From Pseudomonas tolaasii NCPPB 2192 (GTDB taxonomy: Bacteria; Pseudomonadota; Gammaproteobacteria; Pseudomonadales; Pseudomonadaceae), in NCBI RefSeq assembly GCF_002813445.1, contig NZ_PHHD01000001.1:1488001-1552000 (forward strand): a stretch of DNA of 64,000 bases. The letters are read 5' to 3'. Below the pieces are notes generated by a model. That model saw only the letters and a list, made by a program, of their open reading frames with translations. It was not told the origin of the DNA and ran no database searches. Below are positions 18,560 to 27,596 of this stretch, piece by piece (the first letter of the stretch is position 1; each line of letters starts with the position of its first letter). Made by a program: the position numbers and the translations under genes.

Positions 18560-19858
18560 ATGAAAGCACTCGTTATCGCCAGTTTTGCCCTGTTCAGCAG
18601 TTGCTCGGTCAGCGCGGCAGAGACCGATTTGGTCAAGCAGGGCGAATACCTCGCCCGCGCGGGTGACTGCGTGGCCTGCCACACCGCCAAGGGCGGTAAG
18701 CCGTTCGCGGGCGGCCTGCCGATGGAAACCCCGATCGGCGTGATCTATTCCACCAACATCACCCCGGACAAAACCGGCTTGGGCGACTACAGCTTTGAAG
18801 ACTTCGACAAAGCCGTACGCCATGGCGTCGCCAAAAACGGTAGTACGCTTTACCCGGCGATGCCTTATCCGTCCTACGCGCGTGTCAGCGACAGCGACAT
18901 GCAGGCGCTGTACGCGTATTTCATGAAGGGGGTTGAACCGGTCGCTCAGGAAAATAAGGACAGCGATATTCCCTGGCCGTTGAGCATGCGTTGGCCGTTG
19001 GCGGCCTGGCGCTGGATGTTTGCGCCAGCTGTCGAGGAGCATCAGGCCCAAGCGGCTGCGGACCCGGTGATTAACCGGGGCGCGTACCTGGTAGAGGGCC
19101 TCGGCCACTGCGGCGCTTGCCATACACCCCGCGCCCTGACCATGCAGGAAAAAGCCCTGAGTGCCACAGACGGCAACGCGTTTCTGTCGGGCAGTGCGCC
19201 GCTGGAAGGCTGGATCGCCAAAAGCCTGCGCGGCGACCACAAGGATGGCCTCGGCAGCTGGAGCGAGGCGCAACTGGTGCAATTCCTCAAGACCGGTCGC
19301 AGTGATCGCAGCGCGGTGTTTGGTGGCATGAGTGACGTTGTAGTCCACAGCATGCAATACATGTCGGAAGTCGACCTGACCGCTATCGCCCGTTACCTCA
19401 AGAGCCTGCCGGCGGTCGATCCCAAGGACCAACCGCACTCGTATGACAAGCAGGTGGCCGACGCCCTGTGGAAAGGCGATGACAGCAAGCCCGGTGCTTC
19501 GGTGTACATCGACAACTGCGCGGCCTGCCACCGCACCGATGGCCATGGCTACACGCGGGTGTTCCCGGCGCTGGCGGGTAACCCGGTGTTGCAGACGGCG
19601 GATGCCACCTCGTTGATCAACATCGTGTTGAACGGCGGCACGTTGCCGGCCACGCACACGGCGCCGTCGACCTTCACCATGCCGGCATTTGCGTGGCGGT
19701 TGTCGGACCAGGAAGTGGCGGATGTGGTCAGTTTCGTTCGCGGTAGCTGGGGCAACAAAGGTGCGCCGATCAAGGCCAGCGATGTGGCCGACCTGCGCAA
19801 GAGTGACCTGCGCACCACCTCGGGTGATGACCTGGGCCAGGTAACGCAGAAGCACTGA
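18560..19858 (+). CDS. Gluconate 2-dehydrogenase cytochrome c subunit
   Basis: 432 residues with a Sec signal peptide and three CxxCH haem c sites at about residues 37 (CVACH), 184 (CGACH) and 320 (CAACH), the triple-haem pattern of the cytochrome subunit of membrane dehydrogenases. It passes electrons from the FAD subunit to ubiquinone. I take the ATG at 18560 because AAGGAG lies eight bases before it; the ATG at 18554 is only a few bases from that site. Last gene of the set; no U-rich terminator is seen before the LexA-boxed gene that follows. Confidence 0.9.
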   Translation: MKALVIASFALFSSCSVSAAETDLVKQGEYLARAGDCVACHTAKGGKPFAGGLPMETPIGVIYSTNITPDKTGLGDYSFEDFDKAVRHGVAKNGSTLYPAMPYPSYARVSDSDMQALYAYFMKGVEPVAQENKDSDIPWPLSMRWPLAAWRWMFAPAVEEHQAQAAADPVINRGAYLVEGLGHCGACHTPRALTMQEKALSATDGNAFLSGSAPLEGWIAKSLRGDHKDGLGSWSEAQLVQFLKTGRSDRSAVFGGMSDVVVHSMQYMSEVDLTAIARYLKSLPAVDPKDQPHSYDKQVADALWKGDDSKPGASVYIDNCAACHRTDGHGYTRVFPALAGNPVLQTADATSLINIVLNGGTLPATHTAPSTFTMPAFAWRLSDQEVADVVSFVRGSWGNKGAPIKASDVADLRKSDLRTTSGDDLGQVTQKH

Positions 19859-19908
19859 TTCATCCCTGACCGCCAGACGGCACTGGTCAGAAACCTCGCG
19901 CCTCGATA

Positions 19909-19924
19909 CTGTATATAAAAACAG
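19909..19924 (+). promoter_or_regulatory. LexA (SOS) box
   Basis: CTGTATATAAAAACAG matches the LexA consensus CTGT-N8-ACAG with an AT-rich core. It is embedded in a longer inverted repeat, 19901-19932 (CCTCGATACTGT ... ACAGTATCGAGG), whose right end is the GAGG ribosome binding site of the next gene. LexA bound here would block that gene until DNA damage. The P. aeruginosa orthologue PA0069 is a known SOS gene. Confidence 0.88.
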
Positions 19925-19939
19925 TATCGAGGCGTTTTC

Positions 19940-20998
19940 ATGTCTACTCCGTTGCCGACCCGTGGCCGGGGCACGGCCACCAACCTGCATAACCGCTTTG
20001 CGCCGACCGTCAGCGTGGCCGAGGACGACGGCTGGTTCCAGGAAGTACCGCCGACCCAGGGCACCGAAGTGCGTATTGAAACGGCCAAGAGCATCATTAC
20101 CCGCAACAACTCGCCGGACTTGCCGTTCGACCGTTCGATCAACCCCTATCGTGGCTGCGAACACGGTTGCATCTACTGTTACGCGCGGCCCAGCCATGCC
20201 TATTGGGACATGTCGCCAGGGCTGGACTTCGAAACCAAACTGATCGCCAAGACCAACGCCGCCGATGTGCTGGAACAGCAACTGTCGAAACCCGGCTATG
20301 TGTGCGCGCCGATCAACCTGGGCTCGAATACGGATCCGTATCAGCCTATCGAGCGCGAATACACAATCACCCGGCAAACCCTCGAAGTGCTGCTGCGTTA
20401 CCGGCACCCGGTGACCATCATCACCAAGGGCTCGCTGATTCTGCGCGACCTGGACTTGCTGACCGAGCTGGCCCGGCAGCGGCTGGTGGCGGTGATGATC
20501 AGCCTCACCAGCCTGGACGATGAACTCAAGCGCATCCTGGAACCGCGCACGGCGGCGCCCAAGGCACGGCTGCGGGCGATTCGGGTGATGCGTGAGGCAG
20601 GAATTCCGGTGGGCGTGCTGTGTTCGCCGATGATCCCCATGATCAACGACAGCGAGCTGGAAAGCCTGCTGACCGAAGCCCACGCCGCCGGTGCACAAAG
20701 CGCGGCGTACATGATGCTGCGCCTGCCACTGGAAGTGGCGCCGCTGTTCGAAGAATGGCTGGCCGCGCATTACCCGCAGCGCGCGGCTCATGTGATGAGT
20801 CTGGTAAGGCAGGTGCGCGGTGGTGAGGTGTACGACAGCCGGTTCGGTGTGCGCATGCGGGGAGAGGGGCCGTTTGCCGATTTGCTGGCGCAGCGTTTCA
20901 GCAAGGCGATCAAACGGTTGGGGCTTGATCGGCGGGAAGGGTTCAATCTCGATTGCACGGCATTCTGCCCACCGGGCAGGCAGATGGCTTTGTTGTAA
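19940..20998 (+). CDS. PA0069-family radical SAM protein, SOS-regulated
   Basis: 352 residues with the radical SAM cluster motif CX3CX2C at Cys73, Cys77 and Cys80 (RGCEHGCIYCYA). The family is related to the spore photoproduct lyase/DNA repair photolyase-like group COG1533, but its reaction is not established. A LexA box lies 16 bp before the start, which links it to the DNA-damage response. The ATG is preceded by GAGG within the arm of the LexA palindrome. It stands between the gluconate dehydrogenase genes and the carbonic anhydrase gene. Confidence 0.9.
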   Translation: MSTPLPTRGRGTATNLHNRFAPTVSVAEDDGWFQEVPPTQGTEVRIETAKSIITRNNSPDLPFDRSINPYRGCEHGCIYCYARPSHAYWDMSPGLDFETKLIAKTNAADVLEQQLSKPGYVCAPINLGSNTDPYQPIEREYTITRQTLEVLLRYRHPVTIITKGSLILRDLDLLTELARQRLVAVMISLTSLDDELKRILEPRTAAPKARLRAIRVMREAGIPVGVLCSPMIPMINDSELESLLTEAHAAGAQSAAYMMLRLPLEVAPLFEEWLAAHYPQRAAHVMSLVRQVRGGEVYDSRFGVRMRGEGPFADLLAQRFSKAIKRLGLDRREGFNLDCTAFCPPGRQMALL

Positions 20999-21227
20999 AC
21001 TGTTGAGGAATCGTCCTACGCCGCCGTCGGAATAGTCGCGTTTTGACATCACTGAAACCCGCGTTCTAGAGCGGTTCATTCAGTTTGAGTTAAGTTTCGA
21101 CGGTTACCTTGTTCAGCGAGTGACTGATGAGTCGGCGCCTTGCCTGTGTGGAGTTTTACAACTATTGCACCGGCCCGGCGTCGAACTGAGCTGAACCACT
21201 CCCCTGCATTAATCAAGAGGATGAATC

Positions 21228-21959
21228 ATGAGTGACAAGGATAAACAGCCGTTGGCTGCGTCGGCTTCAGCCCCTCAGGTGGCAGAAACTGCCGATGCAG
21301 CGCTAAAGCATATCGTTGACGGCTTTTTGCATTTCCATCACGACGTCTTCCCGCAGCAGGAAGAACTGTTCAAGAAACTCGCCACGGCCCAAAGCCCTCG
21401 GGCGATGTTTATTACCTGCGCCGACTCGCGCATCGTGCCCGAGTTGATCACCCAAAGTTCCCCGGGCGATTTGTTCGTGACCCGTAACGTCGGCAACGTA
21501 GTGCCGCCTTACGGCCAGATGAACGGTGGTGTTTCCACGGCCATCGAGTACGCGGTACTGGCCTTGGGCGTGCAGCACATCATCGTGTGCGGGCATTCCG
21601 ATTGCGGTGCCATGCGTGCAGTGCTCAACCCCGCCAGCCTGGAAAAAATGCCAACGGTGCGGGCCTGGTTGCGTCACGCTGAAGTGGCCCGGTCGATGGT
21701 TGAAGACAACTGCGACTGCGCCAATGAAGGCGAGAGCATGAAGGTGCTGACTGAAGAAAACGTCATCGCCCAGCTGCAACATTTGCGCACCCACCCTTCG
21801 GTGGCTTCGCGCATGGCCAACGGTCAATTGTTTATCCATGGCTGGATCTACAACATCGAGACCAGCGAAATTCGAGCCTACGACGCAGATCAGGCGGCGT
21901 TCCGATCGCTGAGCGGCGAAGGGCCAATCCCTTGCGCGACGCCTAAAGCGCGCTTCTAA
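21228..21959 (+). CDS. Beta-class carbonic anhydrase
   Basis: 243-residue zinc enzyme that interconverts CO2 and bicarbonate in the cytoplasm. The zinc ligands Cys64, His123 and Cys126, and the Asp66-Arg68 dyad of CADSR, are intact, with CGHSDCGAM carrying the second pair. AAGAGGATGAATC precedes the ATG. Followed 85 bp later by a SulP-family anion transporter, suggesting coupling of bicarbonate movement and hydration. A P. aeruginosa homologue supports growth at ambient CO2. Confidence 0.93.
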   Translation: MSDKDKQPLAASASAPQVAETADAALKHIVDGFLHFHHDVFPQQEELFKKLATAQSPRAMFITCADSRIVPELITQSSPGDLFVTRNVGNVVPPYGQMNGGVSTAIEYAVLALGVQHIIVCGHSDCGAMRAVLNPASLEKMPTVRAWLRHAEVARSMVEDNCDCANEGESMKVLTEENVIAQLQHLRTHPSVASRMANGQLFIHGWIYNIETSEIRAYDADQAAFRSLSGEGPIPCATPKARF

Positions 21960-22044
21960 AACACTTCCCTGCCGGGTAAAGCGGTGGCTGCCATGGATGC
22001 AGCCAGGCTTTGCCGCGCCCGGCGAATGCCTCGGGAGAGCCATT

Positions 22045-23586
22045 ATGCGTGCTGCTCAATTGAAAGCTGTGCTGCCACGGGAGCTGCTCGCTTCCGTGGT
22101 CGTGTTTCTGGTCGCACTGCCCTTGTGCATGGGCATTGCGATCGCGTCCGGCATGCCGCCGGCCAAGGGCCTGATCACTGGCATCATCGGTGGCCTGGTG
22201 GTGGGGTGGCTGGCGGGTTCGCCGCTGCAAGTCAGCGGCCCGGCTGCAGGCCTGGCGGTGTTGGTGTTCGAACTGGTGCGCCAGCACGGCATGCTGATGC
22301 TGGGGCCGATTCTATTGCTCGCGGGTTTCCTGCAGCTGGTGGCCGGGCGTTTGCGTCTGGGCTGCTGGTTTCGGGTGACGGCCCCGGCGGTGGTGTATGG
22401 CATGTTGGCGGGGATTGGCGTGCTGATTGTGCTGTCGCAGATTCATGTGATGCTCGACGGCACGCCCAAACCCTCGGGCCTGGATAACCTGGCGGGCTTT
22501 CCGGCGGCGCTCGCCGAGGCGATTCCGACCCTCGGCGGTGGCCTGGGCTGGCAGGCGGGTTTGCTTGGTTTGTCGACGATGCTGGTGATGTACCTGTGGG
22601 ATAAATTCCGCCCGCAACCACTGCGCTTCGTGCCCGGCGCCCTGCTCGGCGTGGGCCTGGCGACGGTCACCAGCCTGGTGCTGGCGTTGCAGGTCAAGCG
22701 GGTGGAGGTCCCGGAAAACCTTGCCGATGCCATCGACTGGCTGCGCCCCAGCGACCTGCTGAACCTGGCTGACCCTCAGTTGCTGATCGCGGCCTTCGCC
22801 GTGGCGTTTATCGCCAGTGCCGAAACGCTGCTTTCTGCTGCTGCAGTGGACCGCATGCACAGCGGTCAGCGTTCGGATTTCGACAAGGAATTGTCCGCAC
22901 AAGGCGTCGGCAACATGCTCTGTGGCCTGGTCGGCGCCCTGCCGATGACCGGCGTGATTGTGCGCAGTTCGGCCAACGTGCAGGCCGGTGCCACCACGCG
23001 CTTGTCGGCAATGTTCCATGGCCTGTGGTTGCTGGCATTTGTGTTGTTGCTGTCCAGCGTGCTGCAAAGCATTCCGGTGGCGAGCCTGGCGGGCGTGCTG
23101 GTGTACACCGGGATCAAGCTGGTGGATATCAAGGCGTTTAAAGGCTTGGGTCGCTACGGGCGGATGCCGATGTTTACCTATTCGGCAACCGCGTTGGCGA
23201 TCGTCTTTACCGACCTCCTGACCGGGGTACTGATCGGCTTCGGGCTGACACTCGTCACGTTGGCGTTCAAGGCTTCGCGATTGAAAGTCAGTCTGATCGA
23301 CCTGCCTCAGGACGGCGAGATGGAGTTGCGATTGATCGGCGCTGCGACCTTTCTGAAAGTGCCGGCACTGACTCAGGTGCTGTCAACGGTGCCTGCCGCG
23401 ACAACCGTGCATGTGCCCTTGAATAACCTGAGTTACATCGACCATTCCTGCCTGGAGTTGTTGGAGGAATGGGGCCGGGCGAATGCGGCGAAGGGCTCGA
23501 AGCTGGTGATCGAGGCCCGCGGGTTGAAGCGCCGGCTGGAAGGCCGTGAGCGCACGACGGCCGGGTTGGGGTCAGCGGCGGCCTGA
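22045..23586 (+). CDS. SulP-family anion transporter (bicarbonate or sulfate)
   Basis: 513 residues: about ten to twelve membrane segments to residue ~400, then a STAS domain (about 420-500, MELRLIGAATFLKVPAL ... NLSYIDHSCLELLEEW). SulP proteins carry sulfate, bicarbonate or dicarboxylates. Tandem placement after a beta carbonic anhydrase favours bicarbonate, by analogy with transporters fused to or paired with carbonic anhydrases; this is inference. The ATG at 22045 has GGGAGAGCCATT upstream; a longer open frame from 21997 lacks a site. A REP hairpin follows the stop. Confidence 0.85.
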   Translation: MRAAQLKAVLPRELLASVVVFLVALPLCMGIAIASGMPPAKGLITGIIGGLVVGWLAGSPLQVSGPAAGLAVLVFELVRQHGMLMLGPILLLAGFLQLVAGRLRLGCWFRVTAPAVVYGMLAGIGVLIVLSQIHVMLDGTPKPSGLDNLAGFPAALAEAIPTLGGGLGWQAGLLGLSTMLVMYLWDKFRPQPLRFVPGALLGVGLATVTSLVLALQVKRVEVPENLADAIDWLRPSDLLNLADPQLLIAAFAVAFIASAETLLSAAAVDRMHSGQRSDFDKELSAQGVGNMLCGLVGALPMTGVIVRSSANVQAGATTRLSAMFHGLWLLAFVLLLSSVLQSIPVASLAGVLVYTGIKLVDIKAFKGLGRYGRMPMFTYSATALAIVFTDLLTGVLIGFGLTLVTLAFKASRLKVSLIDLPQDGEMELRLIGAATFLKVPALTQVLSTVPAATTVHVPLNNLSYIDHSCLELLEEWGRANAAKGSKLVIEARGLKRRLEGRERTTAGLGSAAA

Positions 23587-23606
23587 CCCGGAACACCACA
23601 AAACAA

Positions 23607-23635
23607 TGTGGGAGCCGGGCTTGCCCGCTCCCACA
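23607..23635. repeat. Single REP hairpin
   Basis: TGTGGGAGCCGGGCTTGCCC closes on GGGCAAGCCCGGCTCCCACA to form one near-perfect palindrome of 29 bp between convergent genes. It may terminate or stabilise the SulP transcript. Confidence 0.85.
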
Positions 23636-23659
23636 GTTGAACGTTTGCGGCTCAGGAAA

Positions 23660-24307
23660 TCAGGCAGGCTGATCCAGCGACAACTCAACCCCCAACTGCC
23701 GCGACAGGCACGGCCAGCGCTTCCACGCCGCTTCCGTGTCCGGGCTTTTCAGCGTCTCGCGGTAGGCTTCGACCGACTCCAGCGCAAAGCTGTCCTCGTT
23801 CAGCATCTCATCCACCGCCAAATGCACCGCTTCATCCAATTGGTTGGCAAATTGTTCGCCGATCAGTTGATGGGCGATCAGGTTGGCCACGGTGGTGTCC
23901 GCCGGAATCAGCGGCTGGCCGAAATGCTTGATGTACAGGTCGTTGACCTCTTCCACCAGACGATGGGCGAGGTAGGCCTCGTCCAGCAGGCCGTTGAGCC
24001 CTTCGTGGCCTGCCAGAATGGCGGGCGGTTGCAGGAAGAAATGCTCGGCTATTTTCAGTACCGGCTTGATCTGGCTTTCGATCCCGGCTTCGCGGGCGAC
24101 GTCGTTGGCGGCGTCCAACAGGTCGGGCACTTGATCAATGTAGGCTGTGACAAATCGAGTCATGACTTGAGTGCGATCACCGTCAGCCAGGGAGATGGCC
24201 GAATGCAGGTGCGGCAATTGGTTTTCCAGTTGCTGGGCAAGCTGGCCCGTGGTGGCTTCGTGTTGATGGGCACGGGAAATCTGCTCGCGCAATGCGGCGG
24301 TGTTCAT
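23660..24307 (-). CDS. Conserved hypothetical protein (PA0104-like)
   Basis: 215 residues from the ATG at 24307, which has CTGGAGCC before it. The protein is soluble, acidic and mostly helical, without signal peptide, membrane segment or recognisable catalytic motif. The gene sits between the SulP transporter and the aa3 oxidase operon, the same place as PA0104 in P. aeruginosa, as I recall it. No function can be assigned. Confidence 0.75.
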   Translation of the reverse strand: MNTAALREQISRAHQHEATTGQLAQQLENQLPHLHSAISLADGDRTQVMTRFVTAYIDQVPDLLDAANDVAREAGIESQIKPVLKIAEHFFLQPPAILAGHEGLNGLLDEAYLAHRLVEEVNDLYIKHFGQPLIPADTTVANLIAHQLIGEQFANQLDEAVHLAVDEMLNEDSFALESVEAYRETLKSPDTEAAWKRWPCLSRQLGVELSLDQPA

Positions 24308-24676
24308 GAAGGCTCCAGTGAAACAGGCGTAGGAAAAGGGAGAAGATAAGGTAGCTCGTTTATACGAGCGCCTAAGACGCATTTGTCATAATTATTTCAT
24401 GGTTATGCGCCGTCGTTATATCGAATTGCCATCGTTCGTCGGATAAACGGTTCCGCCCCCGGTTTTATTAGGTCCGCCCGTCTGTTTCTACTCATTTGCC
24501 CCTACACATTGCGGGGTTGCAGGCGCTGTCTATACTCGGATTTGTACGCAATTAGCTGATGACGCCCAACTGCATGAAGCAGGCAAGGCTTGGCGGTTGT
24601 AAGCAGTATGGAAGCCGCTCCCTTCGCCGCAGGTGCAAACCGGCGGGATAACAAGAAACATAAAGGGGAACCCGCA
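24308..24676. other. 369-bp control region upstream of the aa3 oxidase operon
   Basis: No gene is seen. It holds the promoter of the minus-strand hypothetical gene at one end and the cox leader at the other. Features visible are an inverted repeat GCTCGTTTATACGAGC (about 24353-24368), an AT-rich block around 24390-24420, and a RpoS-like -10 at 24530-24536. From this -10 the cox leader would be about 130 nt long. Confidence 0.6.
24509..24536 (+). promoter_or_regulatory. Candidate RpoS/sigma70 promoter of the cox operon
   Basis: CTATACT at 24530-24536 is an exact match to the sigma-S extended -10 consensus. TTGCGG at 24509-24514 lies 16 bases before TATACT. In P. aeruginosa the aa3 oxidase is induced by starvation through RpoS, which fits. 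Confidence 0.55.
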
Positions 24677-25804
24677 ATGACGCGACATCCACACGTTTGG
24701 ATGGGCCTACTGTTGTGGTCGGTATTCGGCCAGGCGCACGCCGCCTGGACAACGAATATGGCGCCAGGGGCTACTGAAGTCAGTCACGCCGTGTTTGACC
24801 TGCACATGACCATTTTCTGGATTTGTGTGGTGATCGGCATTGTCGTGTTTGGCGCGATGTTCTGGTCGATGATCCTGCACCGCCGGTCTACGGGCCAGGT
24901 GGCGGCAAAGTTCCACGAGAGCACGACCGTGGAAATCCTCTGGACCGTGGTGCCCTTGCTGATCCTTGTGGCCATGGCGATTCCGGCGACCAAAACCCTG
25001 ATCAACATCTACGACAGCAGTGAATCGGATATCGATATCCAGGTCACCGGCTATCAGTGGAAGTGGCATTACAAATACCTGGGCCAGGACGTGGAGTTCT
25101 TCAGCAACCTGGCCACGCCCGCCGAGCAGATCCATAACCAGGCCGTCAAAGGCGAGCACTACCTGCTGGAAGTCGATCAGCCGCTGGTACTGCCGGTGGG
25201 CGCCAAGGTGCGCTTTCTGGTGACGGCTGCCGACGTGATCCACTCCTGGTGGGTGCCCGCGTTTGCGGTCAAGCGTGATGCCATCCCCGGTTTCGTCAAC
25301 GAGGCCTGGACCCGCATCGAGAAGCCCGGCATCTACCGTGGCCAGTGCGCCGAGCTGTGCGGCAAGGACCATGGCTTCATGCCCATCGTGGTCGAGGTCA
25401 AGTCCAAGGCCGACTACGACACCTGGCTCGGCGAGCGCAAGGAAGAAGCCGCCAAGCTCAAGGAGCTGACCTCCAAAGAGTGGACGCTGGAAGAACTGGT
25501 GGCCCGCGGCGACAAGGTCTACCACACCACCTGCGTGGCCTGTCACCAGGCCGAAGGCCAGGGTCTGCCGCCGATGTTCCCGGCGCTTAAAGGCTCGCCG
25601 ATCGCCACCGGGCCCAAGGAAGACCACCTGCACCGCGTTTACTTCGGCAAGCCAGGCACCGCCATGGCGGCGTTCGGCAAGCAGTTGTCGGAAGTCGACA
25701 TCGCCGCCGTGGTGACCTACGAGCGCAACGCGTGGGGCAACAACAAAGGCGACATGGTCACGCCCAAAGACGTGCTGGCCCTGAAACAGGCGGAAAGCAA
25801 ATGA
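24677..25804 (+). CDS. coxB: Cytochrome c oxidase (aa3) subunit II with fused cytochrome c
   Basis: 375 residues: signal-like N-terminus, two membrane segments, then the periplasmic cupredoxin domain with the CuA site (CAELCGKDHGFM plus an upstream His in VIHSWWVP), then a cytochrome c domain with CVACH at about residue 286, making a caa3-type subunit. It receives electrons from soluble cytochrome c. The ATG at 24677 follows AAAGGGGAACCCGC; the longer frame from 24590 has no signal. First gene of the operon. Confidence 0.96.
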   Translation: MTRHPHVWMGLLLWSVFGQAHAAWTTNMAPGATEVSHAVFDLHMTIFWICVVIGIVVFGAMFWSMILHRRSTGQVAAKFHESTTVEILWTVVPLLILVAMAIPATKTLINIYDSSESDIDIQVTGYQWKWHYKYLGQDVEFFSNLATPAEQIHNQAVKGEHYLLEVDQPLVLPVGAKVRFLVTAADVIHSWWVPAFAVKRDAIPGFVNEAWTRIEKPGIYRGQCAELCGKDHGFMPIVVEVKSKADYDTWLGERKEEAAKLKELTSKEWTLEELVARGDKVYHTTCVACHQAEGQGLPPMFPALKGSPIATGPKEDHLHRVYFGKPGTAMAAFGKQLSEVDIAAVVTYERNAWGNNKGDMVTPKDVLALKQAESK

Positions 25805-25862
25805 CAGCCCTCACTGCGTATGCCCTGAACCGCCCCGCCCACTCGCTTGCAGGAGAACGGCC

Positions 25863-27449
25863 ATGAGCACTGTAATCGATGACCATGGTCACGCCGACCA
25901 TGCCCACGGCCCCGCCAAAGGCCTGATGCGCTGGGTGCTGACCACCAACCACAAAGACATCGGCACGATGTACCTGTGGTTCGCCTTCACCATGTTCCTG
26001 CTCGGCGGCTCGTTTGCCATGGTGATCCGTGCCGAGTTGTTCCAGCCCGGCCTGCAGATCGTTGAGCCGGCGTTTTTCAACCAGATGACCACCATGCACG
26101 GCCTGATCATGGTGTTCGGCGCGGTGATGCCGGCGTTTGTCGGCCTGGCCAACTGGATGATCCCGCTGATGATCGGCGCGCCGGACATGGCGCTGCCGCG
26201 CATGAACAACTTCAGCTTCTGGCTGCTGCCGGCCGCGTTTCTGCTGCTGGTTTCCACCCTGTTTACGCCGGGCGGCGGGCCGAATTTCGGCTGGACCTTC
26301 TACGCCCCGCTCTCCACCACCTACGCGCCGGAAAGCGTGACGTTCTTCATCTTCGCCATCCACCTGATGGGCATCAGCTCCATCATGGGTGCGATCAACG
26401 TGGTCGCCACCATTCTCAACCTGCGCGCACCCGGCATGACGTTGATGAAAATGCCGCTGTTCGTCTGGACCTGGCTGATCACGGCCTTCCTGTTGATCGC
26501 GGTGATGCCAGTGCTGGCGGGCTGCGTGACGATGATGCTGATGGACATCCACTTCGGCACCAGCTTCTTCAGCGCCGCAGGCGGCGGTGACCCGGTGCTG
26601 TTCCAGCACGTGTTCTGGTTCTTCGGGCACCCCGAGGTGTACATCATGATCCTGCCGGCGTTCGGTGCCGTCAGCTCGATCATCCCGACCTTCTCGCGCA
26701 AGCCGTTGTTCGGCTACACCTCGATGGTCTACGCCACGGCGAGCATCGCGTTCCTGTCGTTCATCGTGTGGGCGCACCACATGTTTGTGGTCGGCATTCC
26801 GCTGGTGGGCGAGCTGTTCTTCATGTACGCCACGCTGCTGATCGCCGTGCCCACCGGGGTGAAGGTGTTCAACTGGGTCAGCACCATGTGGCAAGGCTCG
26901 CTGACCTTCGAGACACCGATGCTGTTTGCCGTGGCCTTCGTGATTCTGTTCACCATCGGCGGCTTTTCCGGGCTGATGCTGGCGATTGCCCCGGCGGACT
27001 TCCAGTACCACGACACCTACTTCGTGGTGGCGCACTTCCATTACGTACTGGTGCCCGGCGCGATCTTCGGCATCTTCGCTTCGGCCTACTACTGGCTGCC
27101 GAAATGGACCGGCCACATGTACGACGAAACCCTGGGCAAGCTGCATTTCTGGCTGTCCTTCGTGGGCATGAACATGGCGTTCTTCCCGATGCATTTTGTG
27201 GGGCTGGCCGGTATGCCGCGCCGGGTGCCGGACTACAACCTGCAGTTCGCCGACTTCAACATGGTTTCTTCGATTGGCGCGTTCATGTTCGGCGCCACAC
27301 AGATCTTCTTCCTGTTCATTGTGATCAAGTGCATCCGTGGCGGACCGCCCGCGCCGGCCAAGCCGTGGGATGGGGCCGAAGGCCTGGAGTGGAGCATCCC
27401 TTCGCCCGCGCCGTACCACACGTTCACCACGCCGCCGGAGGTCAAGTGA
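25863..27449 (+). CDS. coxA: Cytochrome c oxidase (aa3) subunit I
   Basis: 528-residue, twelve-helix catalytic subunit of the proton-pumping haem-copper oxidase, binding haem a, haem a3 and CuB. Seen are the CuB region WFFGHPEVYIMILPAFG with the cross-linked His-Tyr pair, the two His of WAHHMF, and the haem ligands in HFHYVLVPG. The preceding bases TTGCAGGAGAACGGCC give a strong ribosome binding site. A REPIN intervenes before ctaG, unusual inside an operon. Confidence 0.97.
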   Translation: MSTVIDDHGHADHAHGPAKGLMRWVLTTNHKDIGTMYLWFAFTMFLLGGSFAMVIRAELFQPGLQIVEPAFFNQMTTMHGLIMVFGAVMPAFVGLANWMIPLMIGAPDMALPRMNNFSFWLLPAAFLLLVSTLFTPGGGPNFGWTFYAPLSTTYAPESVTFFIFAIHLMGISSIMGAINVVATILNLRAPGMTLMKMPLFVWTWLITAFLLIAVMPVLAGCVTMMLMDIHFGTSFFSAAGGGDPVLFQHVFWFFGHPEVYIMILPAFGAVSSIIPTFSRKPLFGYTSMVYATASIAFLSFIVWAHHMFVVGIPLVGELFFMYATLLIAVPTGVKVFNWVSTMWQGSLTFETPMLFAVAFVILFTIGGFSGLMLAIAPADFQYHDTYFVVAHFHYVLVPGAIFGIFASAYYWLPKWTGHMYDETLGKLHFWLSFVGMNMAFFPMHFVGLAGMPRRVPDYNLQFADFNMVSSIGAFMFGATQIFFLFIVIKCIRGGPPAPAKPWDGAEGLEWSIPSPAPYHTFTTPPEVK

Positions 27450-27481
27450 ACACCTGGTCCGCCATACCTACACAAATCCCC

Positions 27482-27571
27482 TGTGGGAGCGGGCTTGCCC
27501 GCGATGGCGATGTGTCAGTCGACAATGTTTTCGACTGCAAGGCCGCTATCGCAGGCAAGCCGGCTCCCACA
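27482..27571. repeat. REPIN inside the cox operon
   Basis: Left arm TGTGGGAGCGGGCTTGCCCG, right arm GCAGGCAAGCCGGCTCCCAC, with an inner palindrome (GTCGACAATGTTTTCGACTGC). It ends 25 bp before the ctaG start, between two genes that must be made together, and could fold in the mRNA and set the ratio of oxidase subunits to assembly factor. Confidence 0.9.
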
Positions 27572-27596
27572 GAAGATCAAAAGCGGGGTAATCGCC

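Noticed and set aside
18371..21079. A 902-codon open frame on the minus strand
   Set aside because: It lies opposite the gluconate dehydrogenase cytochrome and radical SAM genes, both with clear domains. Its composition (His, Arg and Gln rich) is that of a frame opposite GC-rich genes, and no family is recognisable.
25758..27419. A 553-codon open frame on the minus strand
   Set aside because: Opposite coxA; composition is His, Gln and Arg rich without any domain.
27483..27596. Upstream extension of ctaG through the REPIN
   Set aside because: The extension MGAGLPA... is translated REP sequence; the true start has a ribosome binding site and the family N-terminus.
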